Below are positions 36,506-45,039 of a DNA stretch of 64,000 nucleotides, piece by piece. The notes under the pieces are model-generated. The model was not told the DNA's origin. It made no database searches and worked only from the letters and a program-made list of their open reading frames with translations. The first letter of the stretch is position 1, and the number at the start of each line of letters is the position of its first letter. This stretch comes from an uncultured Dyadobacter sp. (GTDB lineage Bacteria; Bacteroidota; Bacteroidia; Cytophagales; Spirosomataceae): NCBI RefSeq assembly GCF_946482605.1, contig NZ_CAMLSE010000002.1, forward strand, positions 496,001 to 560,000, in the 5' to 3' direction. The translations under genes and the position numbers were made by a program.

Positions 36506-37450
36506 ATGGGTTCATTCAATACAGTAAAAATATTTTCGGGGAGTCAGTCCGAATATTTGGCCAAAGACATTGCCAGGTATTTTGGTAAAGAGCTGGGAGG
36601 CTACACGTTGCGGAAATTTAGCGATGGTGAATTGTCCCCAAGTTTTGAGGAGTCCATCAGAGGTTGTGATGTTTTTCTCATTCAATCTACAATGCCTCCT
36701 GCCGATAACCTGATGGAGTTGCTGCTCATGGTGGATGCGGCCCGTCGTGCTTCGGCGCACTATGTGACGGTCGTTATACCCTATTTCGGCTACGCCAGAC
36801 AAGACAGAAAAGACAAGCCGCGGGTGGCTATCGCTGCGAAAGTAGTGGCCAACCTGCTCACATCGGTCGGTGTGGACCGCCTGATGACCATAGATTTACA
36901 TGCAGGACAAATCCAGGGATTCTTTGATTTACCCGTGGACCACCTGGAAGGGACGTCGATTTTTGTCCCCTATATCAAATCCCTGAACCTAAAAAATCTG
37001 CTGATCGCATCCCCTGACGTGGGTGGAGCAGCCCGGGCACGGAATTTTGCCAAATTCCTGAATGCGGATATGATCCTGTGTGACAAGCACAGAAAAAGAG
37101 CCAACGAGATCGCCAGCATGCAGGTGATCGGTGAAGTAGAAGGAATGGATGTGGTGCTGGTAGATGACCTGATCGACACCGGGGGTACACTTTGCAAGGC
37201 CGCGGAGATCATCATGGAAAAGGGTGCCAGCTCGGTGAGGGCGATCAGCACCCACGCGATCATGTCGGGTAAGGCGCATGAAAATATTGCCAATTCGGTG
37301 TTGGAAGAACTGATTGTTACAGATACAATCCCTCTTAAGCAACACAATGAAAAAATCCGCGTACTGTCAGTAGCAGAAATTTTTGCGAAAGCGATAGGTC
37401 GGATCCGTGATCATGAATCTATTAGTTCATTGTTTATAAATTATCAGTAA
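36506..37450 (+). CDS. prs: Ribose-phosphate pyrophosphokinase
   Basis: A 314-residue PRPP synthase making 5-phosphoribosyl diphosphate from ribose 5-phosphate and ATP. Motifs include VKIFSGSQSEYLAKDI, PYFGYARQDRKDKPRV (flexible ATP loop), DLHAGQIQGFF and the PRPP loop VDDLIDTGGTLCKAA. ATG at 36506 gives the family N-terminus; a TTG two codons earlier is less likely. It is followed after 37 bases by rplY, an order frequent in bacteria. Confidence 0.96.
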   Translation: MGSFNTVKIFSGSQSEYLAKDIARYFGKELGGYTLRKFSDGELSPSFEESIRGCDVFLIQSTMPPADNLMELLLMVDAARRASAHYVTVVIPYFGYARQDRKDKPRVAIAAKVVANLLTSVGVDRLMTIDLHAGQIQGFFDLPVDHLEGTSIFVPYIKSLNLKNLLIASPDVGGAARARNFAKFLNADMILCDKHRKRANEIASMQVIGEVEGMDVVLVDDLIDTGGTLCKAAEIIMEKGASSVRAISTHAIMSGKAHENIANSVLEELIVTDTIPLKQHNEKIRVLSVAEIFAKAIGRIRDHESISSLFINYQ

Positions 37451-37487
37451 ATTTTTTATTTTTTTAACTTTCTTATTATAAATTCTT

Positions 37488-38054
37488 ATGAAAAAGCATG
37501 AGATTGTAGGGTTTAAAAGAGCGAATCTCGGCAAGACGGAAGCCCAGGAACTACGTTCACAAGGTTATGTTCCGTCTGTGCTGTACGGTGGCAATGAGCA
37601 GGTACATTTTTATGCGCCGGCAATGCTGTTCCGTGAATTGCTTTTTACACCGGATATTTATAACGTAACCCTGAATATCGAGGGTACTTTGTACAATGCG
37701 ATTCTTCAGGAAAAGCAATTCCACCCTGTTAACGATGCACTGATCCACGCGGATTTTCTTGAAATCGTAGCAGGAAAGGAAATAAAAGTTGAAGTTCCTG
37801 TTAAATTGACAGGCACATCCACCGGAGTAATGAAAGGTGGCAAAATGAACCAAAAATTGCGTAAATTGCGCGTACAAGGTCTTGCGGAGAACATCCCTGA
37901 CTATGTAAATGTTGACGTAACTGAACTGGATTTAGGAAAATCTGTTAAAGTTGGTGCACTGAAAGCTGAAAATTTTGTTATATTGACAGCGACAAGCAAT
38001 CCGATTGCGTCAGTTGAGATCCCACGTGCACTTCGCGGTACACTTGGTAAATAA
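37488..38054 (+). CDS. rplY: 50S ribosomal protein L25/Ctc
   Basis: A 188-residue 5S-rRNA-binding ribosomal protein of the long Ctc/TL5 type: an N-terminal L25 domain (about 1-95) plus a C-terminal beta domain. Typical segments are RANLGKTEAQELRSQGYVPS, HPVNDALIHADFLE and KVEVPVKLTGTS. Codon use suggests high expression. It is probably co-transcribed with prs. A bidirectional terminator follows at about 38083. Confidence 0.95.
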   Translation: MKKHEIVGFKRANLGKTEAQELRSQGYVPSVLYGGNEQVHFYAPAMLFRELLFTPDIYNVTLNIEGTLYNAILQEKQFHPVNDALIHADFLEIVAGKEIKVEVPVKLTGTSTGVMKGGKMNQKLRKLRVQGLAENIPDYVNVDVTELDLGKSVKVGALKAENFVILTATSNPIASVEIPRALRGTLGK

Positions 38055-38082
38055 GTATTTTATTTTTCATGGCTAATAGATG

Positions 38083-38116
38083 CAAACGTGCCGACCATTG
38101 GTCGGCATATTTGTTT
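38083..38116. terminator. Terminator between rplY and the convergent dehydrogenase gene
   Basis: Stem TGCCGACC/GGTCGGCA with a 3-base loop, then ATATTTGTTTA. The minus-strand side ends in the dehydrogenase stop codon, so it probably serves both genes. Confidence 0.7.
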
Positions 38117-39041
38117 ATAGCCAGTTCCGAATTTGTTCTACCAGTACTTCATTGATCCGCACGTAACTTTCATGCGTCCAGCCTCCGATATGAGGCGTCA
38201 GAACCACACGGTCCGAATGAATAAGATAATCGAACGTAGCCTGCTGCTCAACCGTTAATTTCCCGATCTTTTCATTTTCCAGCACATCCAGGCACGCGCC
38301 TTTAATCTTGCCGCTATCAATTGCCTCTGCCACGGATTTCAGGTTCACGACCTCCCCTCTCGACAAGTTCATCAGGTAAAACGGTTTGGCAAAATTGCTG
38401 ATAAACGCTTCGTCGACCAGATACCGGGTTAGGTCCGTCAATGGAATATGCAGGCTTAGCACATCGGCCTCCCGCATGATCTCCTCGATCGAAGATTCCT
38501 TTGCAAATGCGTCGCCGTAATTGTCACGGTACTTGTCATACGCAAGTACCTTACAGCCAAAGCCACTCAGTCTCCGGGCCGTGGCTGTCCCGTTGTTTCC
38601 GTAACCGATCAGGCCGACCGTTTTTCCCATCAGCTCCACACCACGGTTCCCTTCCCGGTCCCAGATGCCCTTACGTACTTCCCGATCCGCTTTCAGGATA
38701 TTATTAAACAAAGCCAGCAGCATGCCCAAGGCATGTTCGGCCACCGCATCCCGGTTTCCTGTGCCCGCATGAAACACCTGAATGCTCATTTCTCTGGCCA
38801 CTTCCAGATCAATCAGGTCCAGGCCGGCGCCTGCCCGGGCGATAAACCGAAGCCCGGACGCATTCGCAAGCATTTCCCGGTCAAGGAAAGTCTTGCTCCG
38901 GATCATCAGGCCGTCATATTGAGGTAATGCATTTTGGATATCTGTTCTTTTGTACTCGGGATGGTAATCATAGTCCCATTTTTGCGTGTCCAGCATCTCG
39001 AATAGTGAAGGATGCATAGAGTCTGCGATCAGGATTTTCAT
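38115..39041 (-). CDS. D-2-hydroxyacid dehydrogenase (SerA-like)
   Basis: A 308-residue NAD-dependent D-isomer 2-hydroxyacid dehydrogenase, probably 3-phosphoglycerate dehydrogenase or a near relative. The Rossmann motif is VGLIGYGNNGTATA; substrate and catalytic residues are in LMNLSRGEVV (Arg region), the Glu of DVLENEK and the His of VVLTPHIGGWT. There is no ACT domain, so it is the short form. The ATG at 39041 opens the conserved MKILIADSMHPS. The further open frame overlaps the divergent pdxA leader and is Cys-rich and unlikely. Confidence 0.9.
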   Translation of the reverse strand: MKILIADSMHPSLFEMLDTQKWDYDYHPEYKRTDIQNALPQYDGLMIRSKTFLDREMLANASGLRFIARAGAGLDLIDLEVAREMSIQVFHAGTGNRDAVAEHALGMLLALFNNILKADREVRKGIWDREGNRGVELMGKTVGLIGYGNNGTATARRLSGFGCKVLAYDKYRDNYGDAFAKESSIEEIMREADVLSLHIPLTDLTRYLVDEAFISNFAKPFYLMNLSRGEVVNLKSVAEAIDSGKIKGACLDVLENEKIGKLTVEQQATFDYLIHSDRVVLTPHIGGWTHESYVRINEVLVEQIRNWL

Positions 39042-39137
39042 AGTAGCACGGGATTTTTTGTAACTTGCACGGATGAACCGTGCGGCAAAAGTAATACGAT
39101 TTACGCAGGGAGAACACATACAACAGCATTTACCTAC

Positions 39138-40244
39138 ATGAGCGACCAACACAGTGACAAACCTATAATCGGCGTAACAATCGGTGATTATAACGGCATT
39201 GGCCCGGAAGTAATCCTTAAAGCATTCGAAGGAAACCAGTTATCCAAATTATGTACACCCGTAATCTATGGCTCGTTACGGGTCCTGAACCAGTACCGGA
39301 ACCTGCTCGACATGAAAGAGTGGACTTTGCACGGGATCCAGAAAACCGAGCAGGCAAACCCTAAGCTGACCAACGTCATTACCTGCTGGCATGACCATCA
39401 GACCGAAATTCAGCCGGGAAAAATCACGGCCGAGGCTGGCCAGGGCTCATTCGCCTCATTGAAACGGGCTGTCGAGGATTTGAAAGAAGGAAAAATTCAG
39501 GCCCTCGTGACCGGCCCGATTAATAAGGACAATATCCAGAACGATGATTTCAAATTCCCGGGCCATACCGAATTTCTCGCCGAGGCCTTCGGAAAAGATG
39601 ACGCCCTGATGTTCATGGTTGCGGGTGATTTGCGGGTAGGCGTCCTCACCGGCCACATTCCTCTTCAAAACGTCCGGGAACAGATCACATCAGAAAAGCT
39701 GACCGCTAAAATCGAGCAGATACTGCAATCGCTTAAAGGTGATTTTGGCATTAAAAAACCTAAACTGGCTATTCTGGGCCTGAACCCACACGCCGGAGAG
39801 AACGGATTGCTGGGCAGCGAGGAAATTGAGGTCATTCAGCCCGTTATCAAAACCTTTAAGGAGAAAGGCAATCTGGTCGTCGGACCATTTCCTGCCGACG
39901 GCTTTTTCGCGGCCGGAACCTACCGGCAGTACGACGCCGTTCTGGCTATGTACCACGATCAGGGACTTATTCCGTTCAAAACACTTGCGTTCAATGAAGG
40001 AGTGAATTTTACGGCAGGACTTTCCGCAGTACGTACCTCACCCGACCATGGTACTGCCTACAACATTGCAGGAAAAAATATAGCGGAACCGGGATCGCTG
40101 CTGCAAGCGCTTTACCTGGCTTGCGATATCTCGCGTTTCCGTATTTTCAATGCCGATATGGAGAAGAATGCGCTCATCTCGAAACCTCAGCCTTCAGAGA
40201 GCCAGCATCCTGCCAAATCAGGCGGAAAACAACGATTTAATTAA
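39138..40244 (+). CDS. pdxA: 4-hydroxythreonine-4-phosphate dehydrogenase
   Basis: A 368-residue enzyme of pyridoxal phosphate biosynthesis (DXP-dependent route), oxidising 4-phosphohydroxy-L-threonine. Motifs are IGVTIGDYNGIGPEVI at the N-terminus, FPGHTEFLAEAF with a metal His, and AMYHDQGLIPFK with a second metal His. It is about 30 residues longer than common PdxA because of a Ser/Gln/Lys-rich tail after residue 345. The ATG at 39138 begins the conserved region. It is divergent from the dehydrogenase gene. Confidence 0.94.
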   Translation: MSDQHSDKPIIGVTIGDYNGIGPEVILKAFEGNQLSKLCTPVIYGSLRVLNQYRNLLDMKEWTLHGIQKTEQANPKLTNVITCWHDHQTEIQPGKITAEAGQGSFASLKRAVEDLKEGKIQALVTGPINKDNIQNDDFKFPGHTEFLAEAFGKDDALMFMVAGDLRVGVLTGHIPLQNVREQITSEKLTAKIEQILQSLKGDFGIKKPKLAILGLNPHAGENGLLGSEEIEVIQPVIKTFKEKGNLVVGPFPADGFFAAGTYRQYDAVLAMYHDQGLIPFKTLAFNEGVNFTAGLSAVRTSPDHGTAYNIAGKNIAEPGSLLQALYLACDISRFRIFNADMEKNALISKPQPSESQHPAKSGGKQRFN

Positions 40245-40325
40245 TCTGCTTCCTGCCGTCGCTAGCGGCGGCTGAGGTATTCCATCACAAGAAAATTATC
40301 CCCGAGCGGACCAACCGACAATACT

Positions 40326-41213
40326 ATGTTAAAATCTATGACCGGATACGGTGTATCCAACATCGAATCCGATTCAATCAATGTCACTGTCGAAATCAAG
40401 ACATTGAATTCCAAATTCCTGGACATTTACTGCCGTGTCCCGCGCAACTACTCAGAAAGGGAAATTGAAATCCGGAACCTCATCACGCAATCGCTCGAAA
40501 GAGGTAAGGTCGAATTTACCCTGACCGTCCAGCCGGTAGGCAAAACGATCGCATCGACTTCGGTTAACCGCTCGCTCGTGAATGCTTACTACCAGGATCT
40601 TTCAGATACCGCTACCGGCCTGGGATTCAGCCCGGATAATACCGAACTCCTCCGCATTGCTCTCCAGATGCCTAATGCCTACAATAATGAAACGGTGGAT
40701 GAATCGAGCCGGGAGAATGACTGGGCGCAAATCAAGGTGGCCGTCCTGGAAGCCCTGCGTAAATGCACGGTGTTCAGGGAGCAGGAAGGCAAGATGACGG
40801 CCGACAAATTTGCCGAATACATCAAAACCATACAGACCTTACTGGATCAGGTAGCCGAGCAGGACAAGCTCAGGATACCAGCCGTGCGCGAACGCCTGGA
40901 AAAACAGGTCCGGGAACTGCTTTCCGACGACAATTTCGATCCGAACCGTTTCGAGCAGGAGCTGATCTATTATGTAGAGAAGTTCGATATTTCGGAAGAG
41001 AAGATCCGTCTTGCCAATCACCTCACCTATTTTATTGAAACCATGAAGGCGCCTGAGAGCAATGGCAAAAAACTCAACTTCATTGCACAGGAAATCGGCC
41101 GGGAAATCAACACCATCGGCTCGAAAGCCAACGACGTGTCGATCCAGCACCTCGTGGTCCAGATGAAAGACGAGCTTGAAAAGATCAAGGAGCAAACCAT
41201 GAATATTATCTGA
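40326..41213 (+). CDS. YicC-family endoribonuclease
   Basis: A 295-residue YicC-like protein. N-terminal MLKSMTGYGVSNIES and IKTLNSKFLDIYCRVPRNY, plus the C-terminal LNFIAQEIGREINTIGSKAND, are the family hallmarks. E. coli YicC is reported as a metal-dependent endoribonuclease acting in small-RNA turnover. The stop overlaps the next gene start (TGATG). Confidence 0.94.
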   Translation: MLKSMTGYGVSNIESDSINVTVEIKTLNSKFLDIYCRVPRNYSEREIEIRNLITQSLERGKVEFTLTVQPVGKTIASTSVNRSLVNAYYQDLSDTATGLGFSPDNTELLRIALQMPNAYNNETVDESSRENDWAQIKVAVLEALRKCTVFREQEGKMTADKFAEYIKTIQTLLDQVAEQDKLRIPAVRERLEKQVRELLSDDNFDPNRFEQELIYYVEKFDISEEKIRLANHLTYFIETMKAPESNGKKLNFIAQEIGREINTIGSKANDVSIQHLVVQMKDELEKIKEQTMNII

Positions 41214-41836
41214 TGCGGGAAGAAGAGCTCCCGCTTTCCTTCTTTTCCGCCTACGACACCTGCACCCTCGCACAAAAGTTACTAGGTTGCGAGCTGGTGC
41301 ACGAAAGTCCCGGAGGCATCAGCAGCGGTATCATCGTGGAGACCGAGGCTTACCTGCGGGACGATCCGGCCTGCCACGCATTCAACAGGCGAACCCCACG
41401 CACGGAACCGATGTACGGCGTTGCGGGTACAGCATACGTGTACCTGATCTACGGGATGTACCAGTGCTTTAATATCGTCAGCAATGCGCCAGGAATTGGA
41501 GAAGCAGTGCTGATCCGAGCGCTTCAACCCGCTTCGGGCATCGATATCATGGAAGCGCGACGACTCCTGAGGCCAGGCAGGAACCAGGTCATTACAGGCA
41601 ATCCACAAATCAGTCTGCGGGAACTTTGCCGCGGGCCCGGCAAGCTCGTTCAGGCCATGGGCATTGAAAGAGCTATCCACAATGGTATCCCGCTTTCCAA
41701 CGGACCATTGTACCTGCGCCGTGCATGGAGCGGCCCTGTCGCGATCGTAAGCGGCCCGCGTATCGGTATTAATGTCGGTCGTGAACTTCCTTACAGATAT
41801 TACATAAAAGACAATACTTTTGTAAGTAAAGGTTAG
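41213..41836 (+). CDS. DNA-3-methyladenine glycosylase (AAG family)
   Basis: A 207-residue base-excision-repair glycosylase of the AAG/MPG family that removes alkylated purines. Signatures are IIVETEAYLRDDPACHAF (catalytic Glu) and GTAYVYLIYGMYQCFNIVS (intercalating Tyr region). Its start overlaps the yicC stop by one base. Length fits the bacterial family. Confidence 0.95.
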   Translation: MREEELPLSFFSAYDTCTLAQKLLGCELVHESPGGISSGIIVETEAYLRDDPACHAFNRRTPRTEPMYGVAGTAYVYLIYGMYQCFNIVSNAPGIGEAVLIRALQPASGIDIMEARRLLRPGRNQVITGNPQISLRELCRGPGKLVQAMGIERAIHNGIPLSNGPLYLRRAWSGPVAIVSGPRIGINVGRELPYRYYIKDNTFVSKG

Positions 41837-41909
41837 ATAGCAGGATCTTATTACACAGACCTGAAATACCCAACCGTTCGCGCCCTAACTAGCAAGGAAT
41901 CAAGAATAT

Positions 41910-43712
41910 ATGAATGAATTCTACAAATTAATTCTCTTTCTGCTAATTGGATCAGCGCTCGCCGGGAGCCAGTGTACCTCCACCGGTGGACAGAAAAACG
42001 CCCCGAATCAGGAAGAACTATTCGCAGCCATACCGCAGGAGGATTTTGCCGAGGATACCGCACTGATTTACAAATACCACAAACTCGCATCCAAATACCT
42101 TTTCCAGGACGCGGAGAAATCCATGTTCTATTCCAAACATGTGCTCAGGCTTTCCCAGAAGCATCAATGGGGGGAAGGGAAGTTACTGGCTTATAACCTG
42201 CTCAGCAGCTATTACCTGCTGGACGGCAGCTATGACGTGTTGCGGGAGCTTTCCAATGAAACTATGACATTGTCAGGGCAGCTCAACCTCCCGATGTATA
42301 CCGGCCATGCCCGCCGGTTTTTGGGAGAGAGCTACTCGGAGTACCGCCAATGGGACTCGTCCCGCATTAACTACGAGCAGGCGGTACAGATCTTTACCCG
42401 TCTTAAAGCGGACAGTTCAAGGGCACTCAGCATTGAAAACCTGGGTAACTGCTACCGCGAAAAAAGCATGTACGATGTGGCAAACAAACTCTACGACCAA
42501 TCGTACCGGATTTTTGACAAAATGAACTCGGATTGGGGGCGGGCCACCGTGCTGCAAAGCATTGGCTACATGCATGTGCGCCGGAACAATCACGCTGAGG
42601 CGGAGAAATATTTCAAACGCAGCATTGAACTGTTCAAAAAAATCGGGAACCGTTACGGAGAAGTGAATTGCCTGAATGACCTCAGTAATACCTACTACTA
42701 TCAGAAAAAATTCGACGAGTCCATCCAGGCCGGACTGAAAGCACTCGAATATTCCAAAATTTACCACTCCACTCAGCAAACCAACTGGGCCCTGGTGACG
42801 CTTTCCCGATCCTACAAGGCCAAAAATATGCTGGATGTCGCCCTTCATTACAGCGAGGAAGTCAATCACACACGTCGCATGATCCACGACGAAACCATCA
42901 AGCGGCAGTACACCATGTATCAGCTGATGTACGATAACCAGGTGATGGATTCCGAAATCCAGCAAAAGATCATTGATGAGCAGCGCACGGTACAGCGTTT
43001 TCTGATAGGCTTTTCCTGTCTCTTTATTGCATTCACGGTCTTTCTTTGGTTTAACAACAAAAAACTGAGAAGGAAAAATGCGGCAATCCAGGCTGCCATG
43101 ATCGAGGGCCAAACGATCGAACGCAAGCGGGTGGCAGCCGAGCTGCACGACCATCTGGGTGGTACATTGGCATCCCTGAACTGGTACCTGTACGGAATCG
43201 ACAAAAAAGTACTTTCGCCGGAAGAACAAAAAATTTACGACAGCGTGCATCAGATGGTCGGTGCCGCATACCGGGAGGTCCGGAGCCTGTCACACAACCT
43301 CATGCCCGCCGAACTGGAAGAGCATGGCCTCACCATGGCCCTGCACAGGCTGATCAACAAATTGAATGAAAACAAGAATATTGCATTCGTCTTCAGCCTG
43401 AAAGGAATGGAGAAAAGGCTCAACAACAAGATCGAATTCGAATTGTACAGCATTGTCCTGGAACTGACCAACAACATCATCAAACATTCCGGAGCCTCCG
43501 AGGCGAAGGTCGACTTGACAGAAAACGTTAAAACCATCGTCCTGGTAGTCAGTGACAATGGTAATGGAATGGTTGAGCCCGACCGCCAGGGAGTCGGATT
43601 GAGAAATATAAAGGGCCGCGTGGAAAGTCTTCACGGCAAGATCCACATTCACAGCGAAGAAAATAACGGAATGCGGGTCGAGATCGAAATACCCAAAGTC
43701 GTCATCCGGTGA
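41910..43712 (+). CDS. TPR-containing sensor histidine kinase (HisKA_3 type)
   Basis: A 600-residue kinase. An N-terminal signal or anchor (about 1-22, with Cys near 26) precedes about seven TPR-like repeats (about 50-330), a membrane helix (about 368-388), then a NarL-partner-type kinase core. The H-box is ERKRVAAELHDHLGGTLAS, and the ATP-binding end has SDNGNGMVEPD and GVGLRNIKGRVESLHG. Such kinases normally pair with LuxR-type regulators, but none is adjacent here, so it is an orphan in this window. The region near Cys26 (AGSQC) is a poor lipobox. Confidence 0.91.
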   Translation: MNEFYKLILFLLIGSALAGSQCTSTGGQKNAPNQEELFAAIPQEDFAEDTALIYKYHKLASKYLFQDAEKSMFYSKHVLRLSQKHQWGEGKLLAYNLLSSYYLLDGSYDVLRELSNETMTLSGQLNLPMYTGHARRFLGESYSEYRQWDSSRINYEQAVQIFTRLKADSSRALSIENLGNCYREKSMYDVANKLYDQSYRIFDKMNSDWGRATVLQSIGYMHVRRNNHAEAEKYFKRSIELFKKIGNRYGEVNCLNDLSNTYYYQKKFDESIQAGLKALEYSKIYHSTQQTNWALVTLSRSYKAKNMLDVALHYSEEVNHTRRMIHDETIKRQYTMYQLMYDNQVMDSEIQQKIIDEQRTVQRFLIGFSCLFIAFTVFLWFNNKKLRRKNAAIQAAMIEGQTIERKRVAAELHDHLGGTLASLNWYLYGIDKKVLSPEEQKIYDSVHQMVGAAYREVRSLSHNLMPAELEEHGLTMALHRLINKLNENKNIAFVFSLKGMEKRLNNKIEFELYSIVLELTNNIIKHSGASEAKVDLTENVKTIVLVVSDNGNGMVEPDRQGVGLRNIKGRVESLHGKIHIHSEENNGMRVEIEIPKVVIR

Positions 43713-43783
43713 TTATTCACTTTATGCAAGACTGTGCGCGTACATTTGGTCGTTAGCTCTTAAGAAATGATTTAAGCACCCTC

Positions 43784-44968
43784 ATGAACATTACAGAAAA
43801 AGCCAGGGATTTCGTCACCGAAACGAAACAAAGCCTGCTCGACGACACCTTCATAAAACTTTCGCTAGGCAACTACAAAGGAACCGACGGAAGCCTCAAA
43901 AACATCTACGTCAAAAGAGTCCTGATAAAAAAAGAACCCCGGTTCAGTCTTACCTACCGCCACAAAACGCGCGACATCACCAAAAACCAGACTCCCGGGG
44001 AGTTCGATGCACTCCTGACTGCCTGGATTGGCGCTGATTTTCACGTAGCGACACTGCAAACCACCCAGTACGATCTTCGCTTCGAAGTGCACGGGAGCGG
44101 CAAAGCTACATTGAAGAAAACAGGCGTAACTGCCCGGCAAGCACCATCCCTGGATCACGACAAGGTTAAAAAACGACTCATATCCGCCCGCAACAATGCT
44201 TACCTGCACGACTTAAAGATTACCGATCAGCAGGGAAATGTGTATAGCAATGCACAGGATAAGTTTCGGCAGATCAACCACTACATCGAAATCCTCAGCA
44301 GCCTGATCAAAGAGATCTCACCAGGCAAGGACATCCGGGTCGCCGATATGGGTTCGGGCAAAGGATACCTCACATTTGCATTATATGATTACCTCAAAAA
44401 CATCCTGCAACTCAATCCGCAGGTTACCGGTATCGAGTTCCGCGAAGACCTCGTAACGCTTTGCAACCGCATTGCAGCGAATGCAGGCTTCGACGGACTG
44501 GAATTCCGGGAGGGCACGATCGGCGAATTCGACAGCACCGGGATCAACGTGCTGATCGCCTTGCATGCATGCGACACCGCTACCGACGATGCGATTCATA
44601 AAGGCATTCAAGCCGGATCCGACCTGATCGTCGTCGCGCCATGCTGCCATAAGCAGATCCGGCGTGAAATCGAGAAACACCATGTCGAAAACGAGCTGGG
44701 CTTCCTGACCCGGCACGGAATTTTTCTGGAAAGGCAGGCAGAAATGGCAACTGACGGGATCCGCGCGCTGATCCTGGAATACTTCGGGTACAAAACCAAA
44801 GTGTTCGAATTCATCTCGGATGCACACACGCCCAAGAACGTCATGATCGTAGGAACGAAAGGAGCCAGGAGCGAAAAATCACAGGCAGCGGTGCTCCGGA
44901 AAATACAGGAAGCCAAAAAGTTTTTTGGCATTGAGTACCATCACCTTGAAAGATTGACGGGGATTTAG
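43784..44968 (+). CDS. Class I SAM-dependent methyltransferase (GSTCD-like)
   Basis: A 394-residue protein. The C-terminal half is a Rossmann methyltransferase with VADMGSGKGYLTFALYDYL (SAM motif I, about residue 186) and a VVAPCCHKQIRRE segment typical of the GSTCD/Methyltransf_32 group, whose substrate is thought to be RNA but is not firmly known. The N-terminal half (about 1-150) has no named domain. It is followed by the MMPL gene after 71 bases. Confidence 0.87.
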   Translation: MNITEKARDFVTETKQSLLDDTFIKLSLGNYKGTDGSLKNIYVKRVLIKKEPRFSLTYRHKTRDITKNQTPGEFDALLTAWIGADFHVATLQTTQYDLRFEVHGSGKATLKKTGVTARQAPSLDHDKVKKRLISARNNAYLHDLKITDQQGNVYSNAQDKFRQINHYIEILSSLIKEISPGKDIRVADMGSGKGYLTFALYDYLKNILQLNPQVTGIEFREDLVTLCNRIAANAGFDGLEFREGTIGEFDSTGINVLIALHACDTATDDAIHKGIQAGSDLIVVAPCCHKQIRREIEKHHVENELGFLTRHGIFLERQAEMATDGIRALILEYFGYKTKVFEFISDAHTPKNVMIVGTKGARSEKSQAAVLRKIQEAKKFFGIEYHHLERLTGI

Positions 44969-45039
44969 ACCGTATAAATGCCCCTTTTTCCGTCCTGTGT
45001 GCGTATATTTGCAACTTTTTGTGAACTGAATTATCGAAT

